NCBI RefSeq assembly: GCF_037031285.1
Contig: NZ_JAYEZO010000002.1
Span: 558,001-622,000 of the forward strand
Direction: 5' to 3'
Source: Halobellus sp. LT62
GTDB lineage: Archaea; Halobacteriota; Halobacteria; Halobacteriales; Haloferacaceae
DNA: 64,000 nucleotides
The first letter of the stretch is position 1; the number at the start of each line of letters is the position of its first letter. A program made the position numbers and the translations under genes. The notes beneath the pieces are model-generated. The model was not told the origin of the DNA. It did no database searches and was given only the letters and a program-made list of their open reading frames with translations. Positions 15,682 through 24,460 of this stretch are shown piece by piece.

Positions 15682-16221
15682 ATGTACGCCGTCGTCGGCT
15701 GCACCGACTGCGAAAACCTGTGGCTCCTGAAGGACGCCCGCGCCGCGGAGACCGCGACCTGTCCGCGTTGCGGGCGGACGCACCAGACGAAGAAGCTCCG
15801 GCGCTTCGTCGAGGAGGAGAGCCGAGATGCCGCTCGACAGGCCCGCTCGGCGCTGCTCGCGAAGCAGGGCGGCAACAGCGAGGCGTTCGCGGAGACGGCC
15901 CACGTCGCGGAGCTGGAGCGCGAGATCGACGAACGGGGGGCCGCCGTCGACGACGACGAGTACCTGACGGGGTCAGGCCTCGACGCCGACGCGGTCGAAG
16001 CCGCGGGCGAGCGGGCCGAGGCGGGAACGAGCACCGGGTCGGGAAGTCAGATCGACGTCGTCCGCGGCGCGCTGCGGGAACTTGACGCGCCGACCGAGGA
16101 CGAGGTCACCGAGTACGCGGCCGAACGCGGCGTCTCGGCCGAAAAGGCGCGGGATCTCCTCACCAAACTCGCTCGGCGCGGCGAGGTGACCGAATCCGGC
16201 GGCGTCTACCGCCCGCTTTGA
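15682..16221 (+). CDS. Zinc-ribbon plus winged-helix protein (DUF5817-like)
   Basis: A 179-residue haloarchaeal protein. The first 45 residues form a zinc ribbon (GCTDCENLW and CPRCGRTHQ, giving CxxC pairs). A coiled, charged middle follows, and the C-terminal 60 residues look like a winged helix (VRGALRELDAPTEDEVTEYA, then KLARRGEVTESGGVY). This suggests nucleic-acid binding. I use the ATG at 15682 (MYAVVGCTDC), because the frame upstream of it overlaps a promoter region. The downstream small membrane protein starts 7 bases later and is probably co-transcribed. The function is unknown. Confidence 0.8.
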   Translation: MYAVVGCTDCENLWLLKDARAAETATCPRCGRTHQTKKLRRFVEEESRDAARQARSALLAKQGGNSEAFAETAHVAELEREIDERGAAVDDDEYLTGSGLDADAVEAAGERAEAGTSTGSGSQIDVVRGALRELDAPTEDEVTEYAAERGVSAEKARDLLTKLARRGEVTESGGVYRPL

Positions 16222-16227
16222 TCGACA

Positions 16228-16608
16228 ATGTCAGCCACTACTCGCTCCGGAATCGTCGGCTGGATCGTCCGCATCTTCGTCGCCGTCTGCTTCGTCGGGG
16301 GCGCGGTCGCGGCCGTCTCGGGACGACTCGTCGTCGCGGGCGTCGCCTTCCTCGTCGGGCACACGTTCCTCGCGGGCGCGGCGGTCGTGGAGGGGCAGCG
16401 ACGCCGCGGTCTCGGTCTCTCACTGTCGGGCGTCGGGTGGGTCGCGCTCGCGGTGGGTTTGGGCGCGAGCGGCACCGAGAGCGGTGCGGGCCTCCCGACG
16501 ACGGCGCTGCTCATCACCGGGTTCGCGCTCGTGACGGTCGGGACGCTCTTGGTCCTCGTCGCGTTCGGGGCCGATGCGAGCGGACCGGAGCCGCCACTCG
16601 AACAGTAA
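16228..16608 (+). CDS. Hypothetical four-helix membrane protein
   Basis: A 126-residue protein with about four hydrophobic segments (residues 9-30, 30-52, 62-80 and 88-112) and a short acidic C-terminus. I recognise no family. It follows the zinc-ribbon protein by 7 bases and converges with HMG-CoA reductase 12 bases downstream. The gene is supported by the hydrophobic periodicity and by haloarchaeal codon use. Confidence 0.65.
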   Translation: MSATTRSGIVGWIVRIFVAVCFVGGAVAAVSGRLVVAGVAFLVGHTFLAGAAVVEGQRRRGLGLSLSGVGWVALAVGLGASGTESGAGLPTTALLITGFALVTVGTLLVLVAFGADASGPEPPLEQ

Positions 16609-16619
16609 GCTCTCGCCGT

Positions 16620-17879
16620 TCAGCGACCGAGCTCGGCGTGCGCGCTGGAGAGGTGCCGCGAGGCGAGCGCCGACAGTAGCGACAGCTCTCCCGCCAGCGT
16701 GCCGACGGCGATGTATTCCGCCAGCGCGTCGGCGTTCGAGCCGGCGGGGTCGCCGCCGCCGCGGACGCCCAGCACGTCGAGGCCCTCGGCTTGGGTGGGG
16801 AGCTTCGTCCCGCCGCCGACGGTGCCGACTTCGAGCGACGCCAGCGACACCGAGAGATAGAGGTCGCCGCCGGACGACGTCCGGCGAGCCTCCGAGTCGG
16901 GCGACTCGGAGACGCCGTCGCGCGCCTCCGCCGTGGTGATCGCGTTCGCGCCTTCGACGACCTGCGCCTCGTCCTGCCCGGTCGCGAGGAACATCGCGGC
17001 GACGACGTTGGCGACGTGGGCGTTGAACCCGAGACTGCCCGCCTTCGCCGACCCGACGAGGTTCTTTCTGGTGTTCAACTCCGCGATCGCCTCCGGCGTC
17101 GTGTGCAGGCGCTCTTCGACGATCTCGCGGGGAATCGTCACGTCCGCGGTGACCGAGCGACCGCGACCCTCGACGGCGTTGATCGCGGCGGGCTTTTTAT
17201 CTGTACAGAGGTTCCCCGACAGCGCGACGAGGTCCGCGCCGGTCTCGCTCTCGACGACGTCGCAGGCAGCCTCGGTGGCAATGGTGGCCATATTCATCCC
17301 CATCGCGTCCTTCGTGTCGTAGCGGAATCTGAGATAGACGGAGTTGCCGACGACGTACGGCGTCACATCTAAGAGTTCGCCGTGGCTCGTCGTCGACTCC
17401 GCCGCCTCGATCAGTTCGGCGACGTTGTCGCGGACCCACGAGACCAGCGCCTCCGCCTCGACGACGTCGGCGACGCGGAACACCGGCGCGCGAGTCATCC
17501 CCGACTTGAGCACGCGAGCGTTCGCGCCACCCGCCGACGAGAGGACCGAGCAACCGCGGTTGACGCTCGCGAGCAGCGCGCCCTCGGTCGTCGCCAGCGG
17601 GAGGTACGTCGTCCCGGACGCGGCTCCGCCGTTCACGTCGACCGGACCGGCGACGCCGACCGGGACTTGGACCGTCCCGAGCATGTTCTCGATGTTCGAT
17701 TCCGCGCGCTCGGCCGGGAAGCCGTAGTCGCCGACGGCGTCGAGCGTCGCGCCGGTCTCGCGCTCGACGAACAGCCGACGGGCCTCGGCGGCGGTGTCGG
17801 CGTCGGCGTGGTCGTCCAGTTCGTGAAGCCGGAGGTCGCCCTCGCGGACGCGTGCGGCGAGGTCGGCGGCGTCTGTCAT
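16620..17879 (-). CDS. hmgA: 3-Hydroxy-3-methylglutaryl-CoA reductase
   Basis: A 419-residue class I HMG-CoA reductase, which reduces HMG-CoA to mevalonate with NADPH at the committed step of archaeal isoprenoid lipid synthesis. Visible motifs are ENMLGTVQVPVGVAGPV (substrate site), the NADPH motif DAMGMNM, and the C-terminal GTVGGGTKLPTQ. A short insertion before the SLASLEVGTVGGG segment contains SESPDSEARRTS. It starts at the ATG at 17879. It is divergent from pyrF, with about 140 bases of promoter space between them. Confidence 0.96.
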   Translation of the reverse strand: MTDAADLAARVREGDLRLHELDDHADADTAAEARRLFVERETGATLDAVGDYGFPAERAESNIENMLGTVQVPVGVAGPVDVNGGAASGTTYLPLATTEGALLASVNRGCSVLSSAGGANARVLKSGMTRAPVFRVADVVEAEALVSWVRDNVAELIEAAESTTSHGELLDVTPYVVGNSVYLRFRYDTKDAMGMNMATIATEAACDVVESETGADLVALSGNLCTDKKPAAINAVEGRGRSVTADVTIPREIVEERLHTTPEAIAELNTRKNLVGSAKAGSLGFNAHVANVVAAMFLATGQDEAQVVEGANAITTAEARDGVSESPDSEARRTSSGGDLYLSVSLASLEVGTVGGGTKLPTQAEGLDVLGVRGGGDPAGSNADALAEYIAVGTLAGELSLLSALASRHLSSAHAELGR

Positions 17880-18016
17880 ACCGGCCCATTCCGCGGGGTG
17901 ACCCTAACGGTTTCCGGTTTCTGCGACTGACGTGAGCCCCGCCCCGTTCGCACCGACGGGGGCCACACCGCGCACCGAAGGGAAACCTACTCCTTTCCCG
18001 GCGGGGAGCATCGACT

Positions 18017-18823
18017 ATGACCGCGCCGTTCTTCCAGCGACTCGGCGACCGGATCGAACGGGTCGACAGCGTCGTCTCCGTCGGTCTCGACGCCGATCGC
18101 TCGCGACTCCCCGAGCACCTGCTAGACAAAGATCTCCCGCAGTGGGCGTTCAACCGCCGAATAATCGACGCGACCCACGAGCACGCCGCCTGCTACAAGC
18201 CGAACGCGGCGTTCTACGAGGACGCCGAGGGCTGGCGGGCGCTTCGAGAGACGATCGCTTACGCCGAGGGCAAGGACGTCCCCGTCCTCCTCGACGCCAA
18301 GCGCGCCGACATCGGCAACACGACGCGACAGTACGCGAAACTGCTCGACGACGTCGACGCGATCACCGTGAACCCGTATATGGGCCGGGACTCCCTGCAG
18401 CCGTTTCTGGATCGCGAAGACAAGGGCGTCTTCGTCCTCTGTCGGACCTCGAATCCCGGCGGCGCGGACCTGCAGGACTTGGAGCTGGAAAGCGGTGAAC
18501 CCCTCTACGAGCGCGTCGCCGCGCTCGCGGACCTGTGGAACGAACACGGGAACGTCGGTCTCGTCGTCGGCGCGACCGCGCCCGAGGAGTTGGAATCGAT
18601 CCGCGAACAGGTCCCGGACCTCCCGTTCTTGGTTCCGGGCATCGGCGCGCAGGGCGGTGATGCTGAGGCCGCTGTCGAGTACGGCCTCACCGATGGCATC
18701 GGCCTCGTCAACTCCTCGCGCGGGATCATCTTCGCCGGCGAGGACCAAGGAGAGGCGTTCGCGAAGGCCGCTGGGGACGCCGCGCGTCGGCTCAAGCGGC
18801 AGTTGAACCAGTACCGTGACTAA
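18017..18823 (+). CDS. pyrF: Orotidine 5'-phosphate decarboxylase
   Basis: A 268-residue OMP decarboxylase of the longer type 2 group, making UMP in pyrimidine synthesis. The catalytic motif is LLDAKRADIGNT (Lys-Asp network), and the phosphate-binding end segments are PGIGAQGGD and GLVNSSRGIIFAG. It starts at the ATG at 18017, following the A/C-rich AAACCTACTCC promoter-like stretch. It converges with the small zinc-finger gene. Confidence 0.95.
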   Translation: MTAPFFQRLGDRIERVDSVVSVGLDADRSRLPEHLLDKDLPQWAFNRRIIDATHEHAACYKPNAAFYEDAEGWRALRETIAYAEGKDVPVLLDAKRADIGNTTRQYAKLLDDVDAITVNPYMGRDSLQPFLDREDKGVFVLCRTSNPGGADLQDLELESGEPLYERVAALADLWNEHGNVGLVVGATAPEELESIREQVPDLPFLVPGIGAQGGDAEAAVEYGLTDGIGLVNSSRGIIFAGEDQGEAFAKAAGDAARRLKRQLNQYRD

Positions 18824-18862
18824 CGCCGGAGCGACGCCGCGGCGTCGGTTCCCGCGCCGGGG

Positions 18863-19051
18863 CTACCGGAACTGCGGAACGTCGCTCTCGCCTTCGACAA
18901 AGATGTCGTCGGCACCGTCAGATCCCGCGCAGTTGACGCACACGCCTTGGTCCGTCTCGAAGTGGAGCGAGCAGACGGCCGCGCCGCAGCGGTGGCAGGC
19001 GTACTCGGCCTCCCGACGCTCACAGATCTGGCAGAGCCCCGTGACGCTCAT
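18863..19051 (-). CDS. Small zinc-finger protein (HIT-type-like)
   Basis: A 62-residue protein with an ordered set of zinc ligands: CQIC, CHRC, CSLHF and CVNC. That gives eight Cys/His ligands for two zinc ions, in the pattern of HIT-type or treble-clef fingers. Single-domain zinc microproteins of this size are common in haloarchaea, and most have no known role. The ATG at 19051 gives MSVTGLCQIC. It is divergent from the glutaredoxin gene, with 125 bases between them. Confidence 0.75.
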   Translation of the reverse strand: MSVTGLCQICERREAEYACHRCGAAVCSLHFETDQGVCVNCAGSDGADDIFVEGESDVPQFR

Positions 19052-19176
19052 ACGAGAACTCACGCGGCGCGTTCACTTTAGTCACGGGGGCGAGGTGCGT
19101 AGTCACGGTGGCGACGTACGGCCTCCGAGCCCGCGAACGGGCAAACCTCTTTGCTGCGGCGTCCGCAGAGACGGCT

Positions 19177-19422
19177 ATGAGCATCACGCTGTACGCGCTC
19201 GACGGCTGTCCGTACTGCATTGCGGTCCACGACGCGCTGCAGGAACACGATATCGACTACGAGACCGTCTGGGTCGACGGCCTGCACTCCGAGCGCGACG
19301 AGGTCAAGCGCGTCAGCGGCCAGCGCGCCGTCCCCGTTCTCGTCGACGACGCGCGCGGCGTCACGATGAACGAGAGCGAGAACATCCTGACGTACGTCGA
19401 ACGCACGCTCGCCGGCCAATGA
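19177..19422 (+). CDS. Glutaredoxin-family protein
   Basis: An 81-residue glutaredoxin-like protein with the redox motif CPYC at residues 11-14, the cis-proline motif RAVPVLVDD and a short C-terminal helix. It should reduce disulfides or mixed disulfides in the cytoplasm using a small thiol. The ATG at 19177 is chosen because the longer upstream frame is unconserved. Its stop overlaps the start of the next gene (ATGA), so it is coupled to the cobalamin adenosyltransferase. Confidence 0.9.
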   Translation: MSITLYALDGCPYCIAVHDALQEHDIDYETVWVDGLHSERDEVKRVSGQRAVPVLVDDARGVTMNESENILTYVERTLAGQ

Positions 19423-19952
19423 AGATCTACACCGGCCGCGGCGACGAGGGGATGACCGACCTGCGCGATATGTCGCGCGTCTCGAAGACGAGTCCGCGGA
19501 TCGAGGCGTACGGTTCCGTCGACGAGGCGAACACGCTCGTCGGCACCGCTCGCCCGACCGGATACGACGATGTCGACGAGACGCTCGAACGGATTCAGAA
19601 CCACCTGCACATCGTGCAGGCGGACTTCGCGAACCCCGATCCCGACGAGGGCGATCCGGTCGTCACCGCCGATCACGTCGAGGAGTTAGAGGACGCCATC
19701 GACGAGGCCGACGAGGAGCTCGATCCGCTGACATCGTTTATTCTCCCCGGCGGAAGCGAGGCGGGCGCGACGCTGCACCACGCCCGCGCGGTCGTCCGTC
19801 GGGCGGAGCGGCGGGCGGTCGATTTCGCGGCCGACGAGCCCGCGAACGCGGAGGCGATTCGATATCTCAATCGGCTTTCGGACGCCCTGTTCGTACTCGG
19901 ACGACTCGTCAACGCCCGCGACGGCGTCCCCGAGGAGTCGCCGTCGTACTGA
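19419..19952 (+). CDS. Cob(I)alamin adenosyltransferase, PduO type
   Basis: A 177-residue PduO-family enzyme that attaches the adenosyl group of ATP to Co(I) corrinoid. The family motifs are KIYTGRGDEGMTDL near the N-terminus (ATP loop), AYGSVDEANTLVG, and the helical-bundle segments LPGGSEAGATLHHARAV and YLNRLSDALFVLGR. Length and order are standard. It begins within the stop codon of the glutaredoxin gene, suggesting a two-gene operon. Confidence 0.93.
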   Translation: MKIYTGRGDEGMTDLRDMSRVSKTSPRIEAYGSVDEANTLVGTARPTGYDDVDETLERIQNHLHIVQADFANPDPDEGDPVVTADHVEELEDAIDEADEELDPLTSFILPGGSEAGATLHHARAVVRRAERRAVDFAADEPANAEAIRYLNRLSDALFVLGRLVNARDGVPEESPSY

Positions 19953-20036
19953 GCGTTCTCGGTTGTCCCAGTGTCGCGGTCGTCGACGCCCTGAAAAAGA
20001 ACGCTTAAGTCCGGCCACGCGGAACGTTCAGTGCAC

Positions 20037-20111
20037 GGGTCGGTGGTCTAGTCCGGTTATGACGGCTCCTTCACACGGAGCAGGTCGGCGGTTCGAATCC
20101 GCCCCGACCCA
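20037..20111 (+). tRNA. tRNA-Val (anticodon CAC)
   Basis: A full cloverleaf: acceptor stem GGGTCGG (20037-20043) with CCGACCC (20104-20110), anticodon stem GCTCC/GGAGC with loop TTCACAC (anticodon CAC at 20072-20074), T arm GGCGG-TTCGAAT-CCGCC, and discriminator A at 20111. CCA is not encoded. Its last 14 bases are the left attachment site of the integrated element that follows. Confidence 0.97.
20098..20111. repeat. attL: 14-bp core within the tRNA-Val 3' end
   Basis: TCCGCCCCGACCCA, identical to 27421-27434. Integration into the 3' end leaves the tRNA intact, as expected for a tyrosine-integrase element. Confidence 0.8.
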
Positions 20112-20269
20112 TGTTTCTGCGGCGCACCGCGAGGAACGGAAGTCTCGACGTCGACGCGAGGCTCTCGAAGCGAACTTAGGGCAGTACGCGATCACAGATG
20201 GCGGCCAACGGATCGATCACGGTGATTGACAACGGTCGCTGAGCAGTTATTCATTGCCTGCTAACTCAG

Positions 20270-20827
20270 TCAGTTATCGATTGCAACCTCCGCAATAACT
20301 GGAGCGTGGTCGCTCCTGTACGTTCCCTTGCTTCGCATCCCGTTGGGTGAGCCCTTATGACCGTTTCAGATCTCACACTTATTCGCCGTGAAGTGGTCGG
20401 AAACGAGGATGTGATCTAATCGCTTCTTCGACGGGTTACCGTTGTGAACGATGTGTGTATACTCCTCTGTACTCGCCTCGTATGTCTCAGTAGGAGACGC
20501 CAGATACGTATCTCGCATATCCCACTCTCCGACGTCTTGGTCGAAGAGTTGCTTCTCTGCTTTCCGCCACCGCTGTCCGAACGTGTGCTCTACGGTCTCG
20601 TCCGTCTCTTCTTGGAAGTAATACGGGTGGCCATAGGGGATAGTTCGTGTACGCTGATCCACCGTGTGGAACGATTTGGCCATCATATGTCTCTTTCAAC
20701 GGTGCGTTGAAGTCACCTCCCAGAATTACGGGGTGATCCATCTTTTTGCTCTGAAGGTAGATCCGGATCCTCTCAGTTGGATATTTTTCTATCTTACGAG
20801 CAAGAGTATCTCAGTTACAAAATGTTC
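20270..20827 (-). pseudogene. Endonuclease/exonuclease/phosphatase-family protein, broken remnant
   Basis: The minus strand carries the family's motifs in order but in different frames. MDHPVILGGDFNAPL (about 20741-20697) is the metal-binding GDFN motif. A frameshift follows near 20690, then RLDHILVSDHF (about 20410). There is an in-frame TGA at 20366-20368, after which the same frame continues to SDHAPVIAEVAIDN, ending at 20270. The catalytic GDFN and final SDH motifs are thus both preserved, but the gene cannot be expressed whole. The N-terminal half is missing; the remnant abuts the insertion sequence at 20828. Confidence 0.8.
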
Positions 20828-21721
20828 GGCTCTGGTGAATGGCTGTACTGCGGCAGGATAGGTCGTCAAATCAAAAGAAGTGAAGCGGGAAATCCGCGGT
20901 GGTTATGTCGAAGATCTCCCGCTTCACAACGAAAGCGGTCACGTTAGCTAAAAATGTTGTTGGTGGCCGAGGCGAAGTCGCCGCCCCCGAAGGGGGTGGC
21001 GGCTTCGCCGATTACGCTCTTGTATCGCTACACTGTCTACGGATTTACCTCGATGAGTCGTACCGCAATACCCTCGATCTGCTGAGCGAGATGTCGCATA
21101 TTTTGGCCGAGATCGGCCTCGAAGAGGGCGATCTCTCTGACCACTCGACGTTGGTAAAGGCGTTTGATAAGTTCGAGATGAAGGTCTGGCGAGTGCTGCT
21201 GCGCCTGTCGGCGCAGCTGCACGACACCGCCGATCACGCTGCGATGGACGCGACGCTTTTCGACTGTGAAACCGCCAGCAAGCACTACTGCCGCCGGACG
21301 AACTACCGCGTTCAAACGCTGAAAACGACCGCGCTCGTCGATACGAAAACACAAGCTGTGCTCGACGTTCACTGTACGACCGAGAAACGCCACGACACGC
21401 GGATCGGCTGGCAATCTCGCCGCTGACAAAGGCTACGATTGGATGCGATTACGCGAGAAATTGCGCGAAGAAGGCGTGAGACCGCTGATCAAGCACCGCG
21501 AGTTCCGACCCATTGATCGCGCGCATCGATGGGTCTCTGTATGGCCAGAGAGCACTGTCTGAGACCGGCTTCTCGACGATTAAGCGTACGCTCGGCCACG
21601 CGGTGCGTGCCCGAGCGTGGTACCGCGAATTTCGTGAGATCGTCCTGATGTGTGCGGTCTACAACATCAAGCGCGCCGTGAACCAGTGAAATCAAACGCC
21701 ACCTGGCGATTCACCAGAGCC
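20828..21721 (+). mobile_element. IS5-family insertion sequence (decayed), 894 bp
   Basis: Terminal inverted repeats GGCTCTGGTGAAT (20828-20840) and ATTCACCAGAGCC (21709-21721) match perfectly over 13 bases and flank one transposase gene. Size and transposase sequence fit the haloarchaeal IS5-type ISH elements. I see no clear target-site duplication, which suggests an old or rearranged insertion. Confidence 0.8.
20905..21689 (+). pseudogene. IS5-family transposase, frameshifted
   Basis: Starts MSKISRFTTKAV at the ATG at 20905 and reads through FADYALVSLHCLRIYLD and the first catalytic-aspartate region AAMDATLFDC. A frameshift occurs near 21410 (at RIGWQ). The reading continues in a second frame (LAADKGYDWMRLREKL to RPLIKHREFRPID), shifts again near 21520, and ends IDGSLYGQ ... 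CAVYNIKRAVNQ with TGA at 21687-21689. At least two indels and small deletions inactivate it. Confidence 0.85.
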
Positions 21722-21734
21722 CATCAAGCATACG

Positions 21735-21779
21735 GTGAACTCGTGAAATCAAGCTACGTCTGGCGATTCACCACGGCCC
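21735..21779 (+). repeat. Second, solo copy of the insertion-sequence right end
   Basis: This 45-base stretch repeats 21678-21722 imperfectly: both read GTGAAC, a few variable bases, GTGAAATCAA, variable bases, then CTGGCGATTCACCA. It probably marks the end of a related but otherwise lost insertion sequence. Confidence 0.6.
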
Positions 21780-21916
21780 TACATTCCTATCGTCGACGTG
21801 CAGCCACCCAGTTCCTGGAGGGGAGAACGACGCGCTTCCGAGTATTAACATCTTACTGAAGACCTCAGTTCGCTATCGTGATTTATAACAAAGTACGCTG
21901 GAGCAGTTGACGTCCT

Positions 21917-23977
21917 ATGGTCGAATTAGACGAGCCTGTTAAGTCATCGGAGCCGGATCGACTGCAAGCGGGAGGGACAGCGTCTCGGCGACGCGTTCTC
22001 GCGGCCTTCGGTGGTGCAGGTGTCGCACTCGGGATGCCGGGATTGTTCGTTCAGCAGTCCCAGACGATCGAACTCGACGGAGATACAGCGGCGTGGATTG
22101 GTCGTGCGCCGGAGTCGATCGCTGGAACCGAAAACCCCACACTGGAACTGGAAGCCGGCCAAGAGTACGAAATCACGTGGGAGAACGTCGACGGACAGCC
22201 ACACAACATTGCCATTCAGGACAGTGAGGGGGAGAACATCGAGGCTACAGAGACGATAAGCGAACAGGGCGCGACACAGACGTTGTCGTTCACTGCGAGC
22301 AGAGAGATGACCACGTACATCTGTGAAGTTCATCCTACGACGATGGTAGGTGACGTTTCGGTGGGTGGCGGAAACGGGGACCAGACGACACAGGAGGGGG
22401 ACTCGACCGAAGAGCCACCTGACGCCGGTTTCTTCGAGGAGGGGACCGAAATCGGCGTCGAGACGGTCGCGGAGGGGATGACCGCGCCGACGGACTACGC
22501 GATCCCCGGCGACGACAGCGGGCGCCAGTTCGTCGCCGACCAGACGGGGGAGGTGTGGGTCGTCGGCGACGACGGATTGCTGGACGAACCGTTCATCGAC
22601 GTGTCCGACCGTATGGTCACACTCGGCGAGTTCGACGGTTCCTACGCCAATCCCGAATCGATGTACGACGAGCGCGGCCTGCTCGGCGTAGACTTCCACC
22701 CGGAGTTCTCGGACAACGGCAGGTTCTTCCTCCATTACAGTGTGCCGCCGAACGACGAGACGCCGGACGGCTGGGATCACGTCGAGGTCGTCTCGGAGTT
22801 CCAGACGAGCGACGACGGCCAGTCGGCAGATCCGGAGTCCGAGCGCGTCCTCCTGGAGTTCCAGAAACCGCAGTACAACCACAACGGGGGACCGATGGCG
22901 TTCGGGCCGGACGGCTACCTCTACGTGCCGATGGGTGACGGTGGCGGTGCGAACGACGATATGTACGGTCACGTCGAGGACTGGTACGATCGAAACAGCG
23001 GCGGGAACGGCCAGGATGTCACGGAGAACCTGCTCGGTGACATCGTGCGCATCGACGTCGATTCGGAGGGCAATGACACTCCTTACGGGATCCCCGAGGA
23101 CAATCCGTTCGTCGGCACCGAGGGCCGGGACGAGATCTACGCCTACGGGTTCCGCAATCCCTACGGCGTCTCCTTCGACAGCGAAGGGAACCTGTTCGTC
23201 GCTGACGCCGGCCAGAACCTCTTCGAGGAGATCGACGTCGTCGAACGCGGCGGCAACTACGGTTGGAACGTCAAGGAGGGGACGCACTGCTTCAGCACGG
23301 AGAGCTCGAGCGACCCGGACGCGATCACGGATTGCCCGACGAGCGAACCGGACGAGGCGCCGTACACCGGGCAGGAGTTCATCGACCCGGTCGCCGAGTT
23401 CCCTCGCGTGTATCAGGACGAGAGCGTCGGAATCGTGGCGATCGGTGGCCACCGCTACGAGGCGAGTGCCATCCCGGATCTCGAGGGGAAGTACGTCTTC
23501 GGTGCCTGGACGACCGACCCCGCGCGCGACGAACCCGACGGACGCATCCTCGCGGCGACGCCGCCCGAGGACTTCGGTGATGGAGAGATGGACGATCCCC
23601 CGGACGAACTCTGGGAGATGGAGGAACTCGTGGTCAGCGGCGGTCTCGGTTACTTCGTCCGGATGTTCGGTCAGGGAGCGGACGGCGAGGTGTACGTTCT
23701 CGCCAACCAGCGGGGAGTTCCGGAGGGCGACACTGGAGTGCTCCTGGAGATAGTTCCCCCGGAGGAGGAAAACGGTGATACTGAGACGGCGACGGAGGGG
23801 GACACTGCTACGGACACTGAAACCGAGACGGAGGGTACGGACGAAGCGACCGGTACGGACGGCGGGAATGGGACCGAAACAGAAACGCCCGGGTTCGGCG
23901 CCATCACGTCGGCGGTTGCCGTACTCGGCAGCGTGGGACTGATGCTCTGGCGTCGCAATAACAACGAAGACGACTGA
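21917..23977 (+). CDS. Surface-anchored cupredoxin - PQQ-type sugar dehydrogenase fusion
   Basis: A 686-residue secreted protein. Residues 1-48 hold a twin-arginine signal (ASRRRVLAAFGG). Residues 50-150 are a halocyanin/plastocyanin-like domain with a complete type 1 copper set: H96 (QPHN), C136 (YICEVH), H139 and M143. Residues 176-600 form a beta-propeller of the glucose/sorbosone dehydrogenase family, with ERGLLGVDFHPEF and QYNHNGGPMAFGPDG. A Thr/Glu/Asp-rich stalk leads to ETPGFGAITSAVAVLG, a PGF-CTERM anchor processed by archaeosortase A. It probably oxidises sugars outside the cell, passing electrons through its own copper domain. It is intact and GC-rich inside a decayed element. Confidence 0.88.
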   Translation: MVELDEPVKSSEPDRLQAGGTASRRRVLAAFGGAGVALGMPGLFVQQSQTIELDGDTAAWIGRAPESIAGTENPTLELEAGQEYEITWENVDGQPHNIAIQDSEGENIEATETISEQGATQTLSFTASREMTTYICEVHPTTMVGDVSVGGGNGDQTTQEGDSTEEPPDAGFFEEGTEIGVETVAEGMTAPTDYAIPGDDSGRQFVADQTGEVWVVGDDGLLDEPFIDVSDRMVTLGEFDGSYANPESMYDERGLLGVDFHPEFSDNGRFFLHYSVPPNDETPDGWDHVEVVSEFQTSDDGQSADPESERVLLEFQKPQYNHNGGPMAFGPDGYLYVPMGDGGGANDDMYGHVEDWYDRNSGGNGQDVTENLLGDIVRIDVDSEGNDTPYGIPEDNPFVGTEGRDEIYAYGFRNPYGVSFDSEGNLFVADAGQNLFEEIDVVERGGNYGWNVKEGTHCFSTESSSDPDAITDCPTSEPDEAPYTGQEFIDPVAEFPRVYQDESVGIVAIGGHRYEASAIPDLEGKYVFGAWTTDPARDEPDGRILAATPPEDFGDGEMDDPPDELWEMEELVVSGGLGYFVRMFGQGADGEVYVLANQRGVPEGDTGVLLEIVPPEEENGDTETATEGDTATDTETETEGTDEATGTDGGNGTETETPGFGAITSAVAVLGSVGLMLWRRNNNEDD

Positions 23978-24460
23978 CGCTCGAGTCCCCCACCACTGCG
24001 GTTTTGACTTCCCAGCAACCGGGTGTCTACGGGGTGTGCGTATCTGTCCATCGAGCCTCAGTCGCCTCCTTCACCGCCGACGCATTCCGTGCCACTCGCA
24101 ACACCGTCCCGAGTTCGTCGGCGAGGTCGTTCTCACCGGGTCCGACACTTCGAACCTGGTAGCTTCTATGTCCGTGCGTGCATATCGGGTCGTGCATCCC
24201 ATCGGGCGACTGTCGTGACGGAGTTTCCGCAGGATGCTGTAGACGTGTTCGTATGCTTCGTCGACGAGTTCGTTGTTCTCTATAGCTCCTGTGATGGCGT
24301 ACTTGAGGAATGTCATTCCTCCTTCAACGACCGGTGTACCGACGTATTCCGCTGCAGTCTAGTGTTTCACCACAGTCAAATGTTCGTTAACGCTTCAAGG
24401 AAACCACCTCAGTAACGATCGGCGTACCGAACGCAGTCATCAATAGGGCGAATAGAATGA
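23978..24460. other. 483-bp interval without an intact gene
   Basis: Lies between the dehydrogenase fusion and the nuclease unit inside the element. It has lower GC than the flanking genes. It contains one protein-like fragment on the minus strand (24071-24358, listed separately) and no promoter-gene arrangement I can support. Confidence 0.5.
24071..24358 (-). pseudogene. Gene remnant of unknown family
   Basis: A minus-strand frame whose first 45 residues look like real protein (TAAEYVGTPVVEGG, then MTFLKYAITGAIENNELVDE, AYEHVYSILRKLRHDSR) and whose remainder looks like non-coding sequence read through. A stop codon lies directly before the readable part, so the N-terminus is lost. I do not recognise the family. 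The helical, charged character would suit a small regulatory or plasmid protein. Confidence 0.35.

Noticed and set aside
21650-21859. 69-codon plus-strand frame after the transposase
   Set aside because: It only reads through the repeated IS ends and has no protein-like character.
21944-23452. 502-codon minus-strand frame opposite the sugar dehydrogenase fusion
   Set aside because: Composition shadow; the plus strand carries complete copper and propeller motifs.
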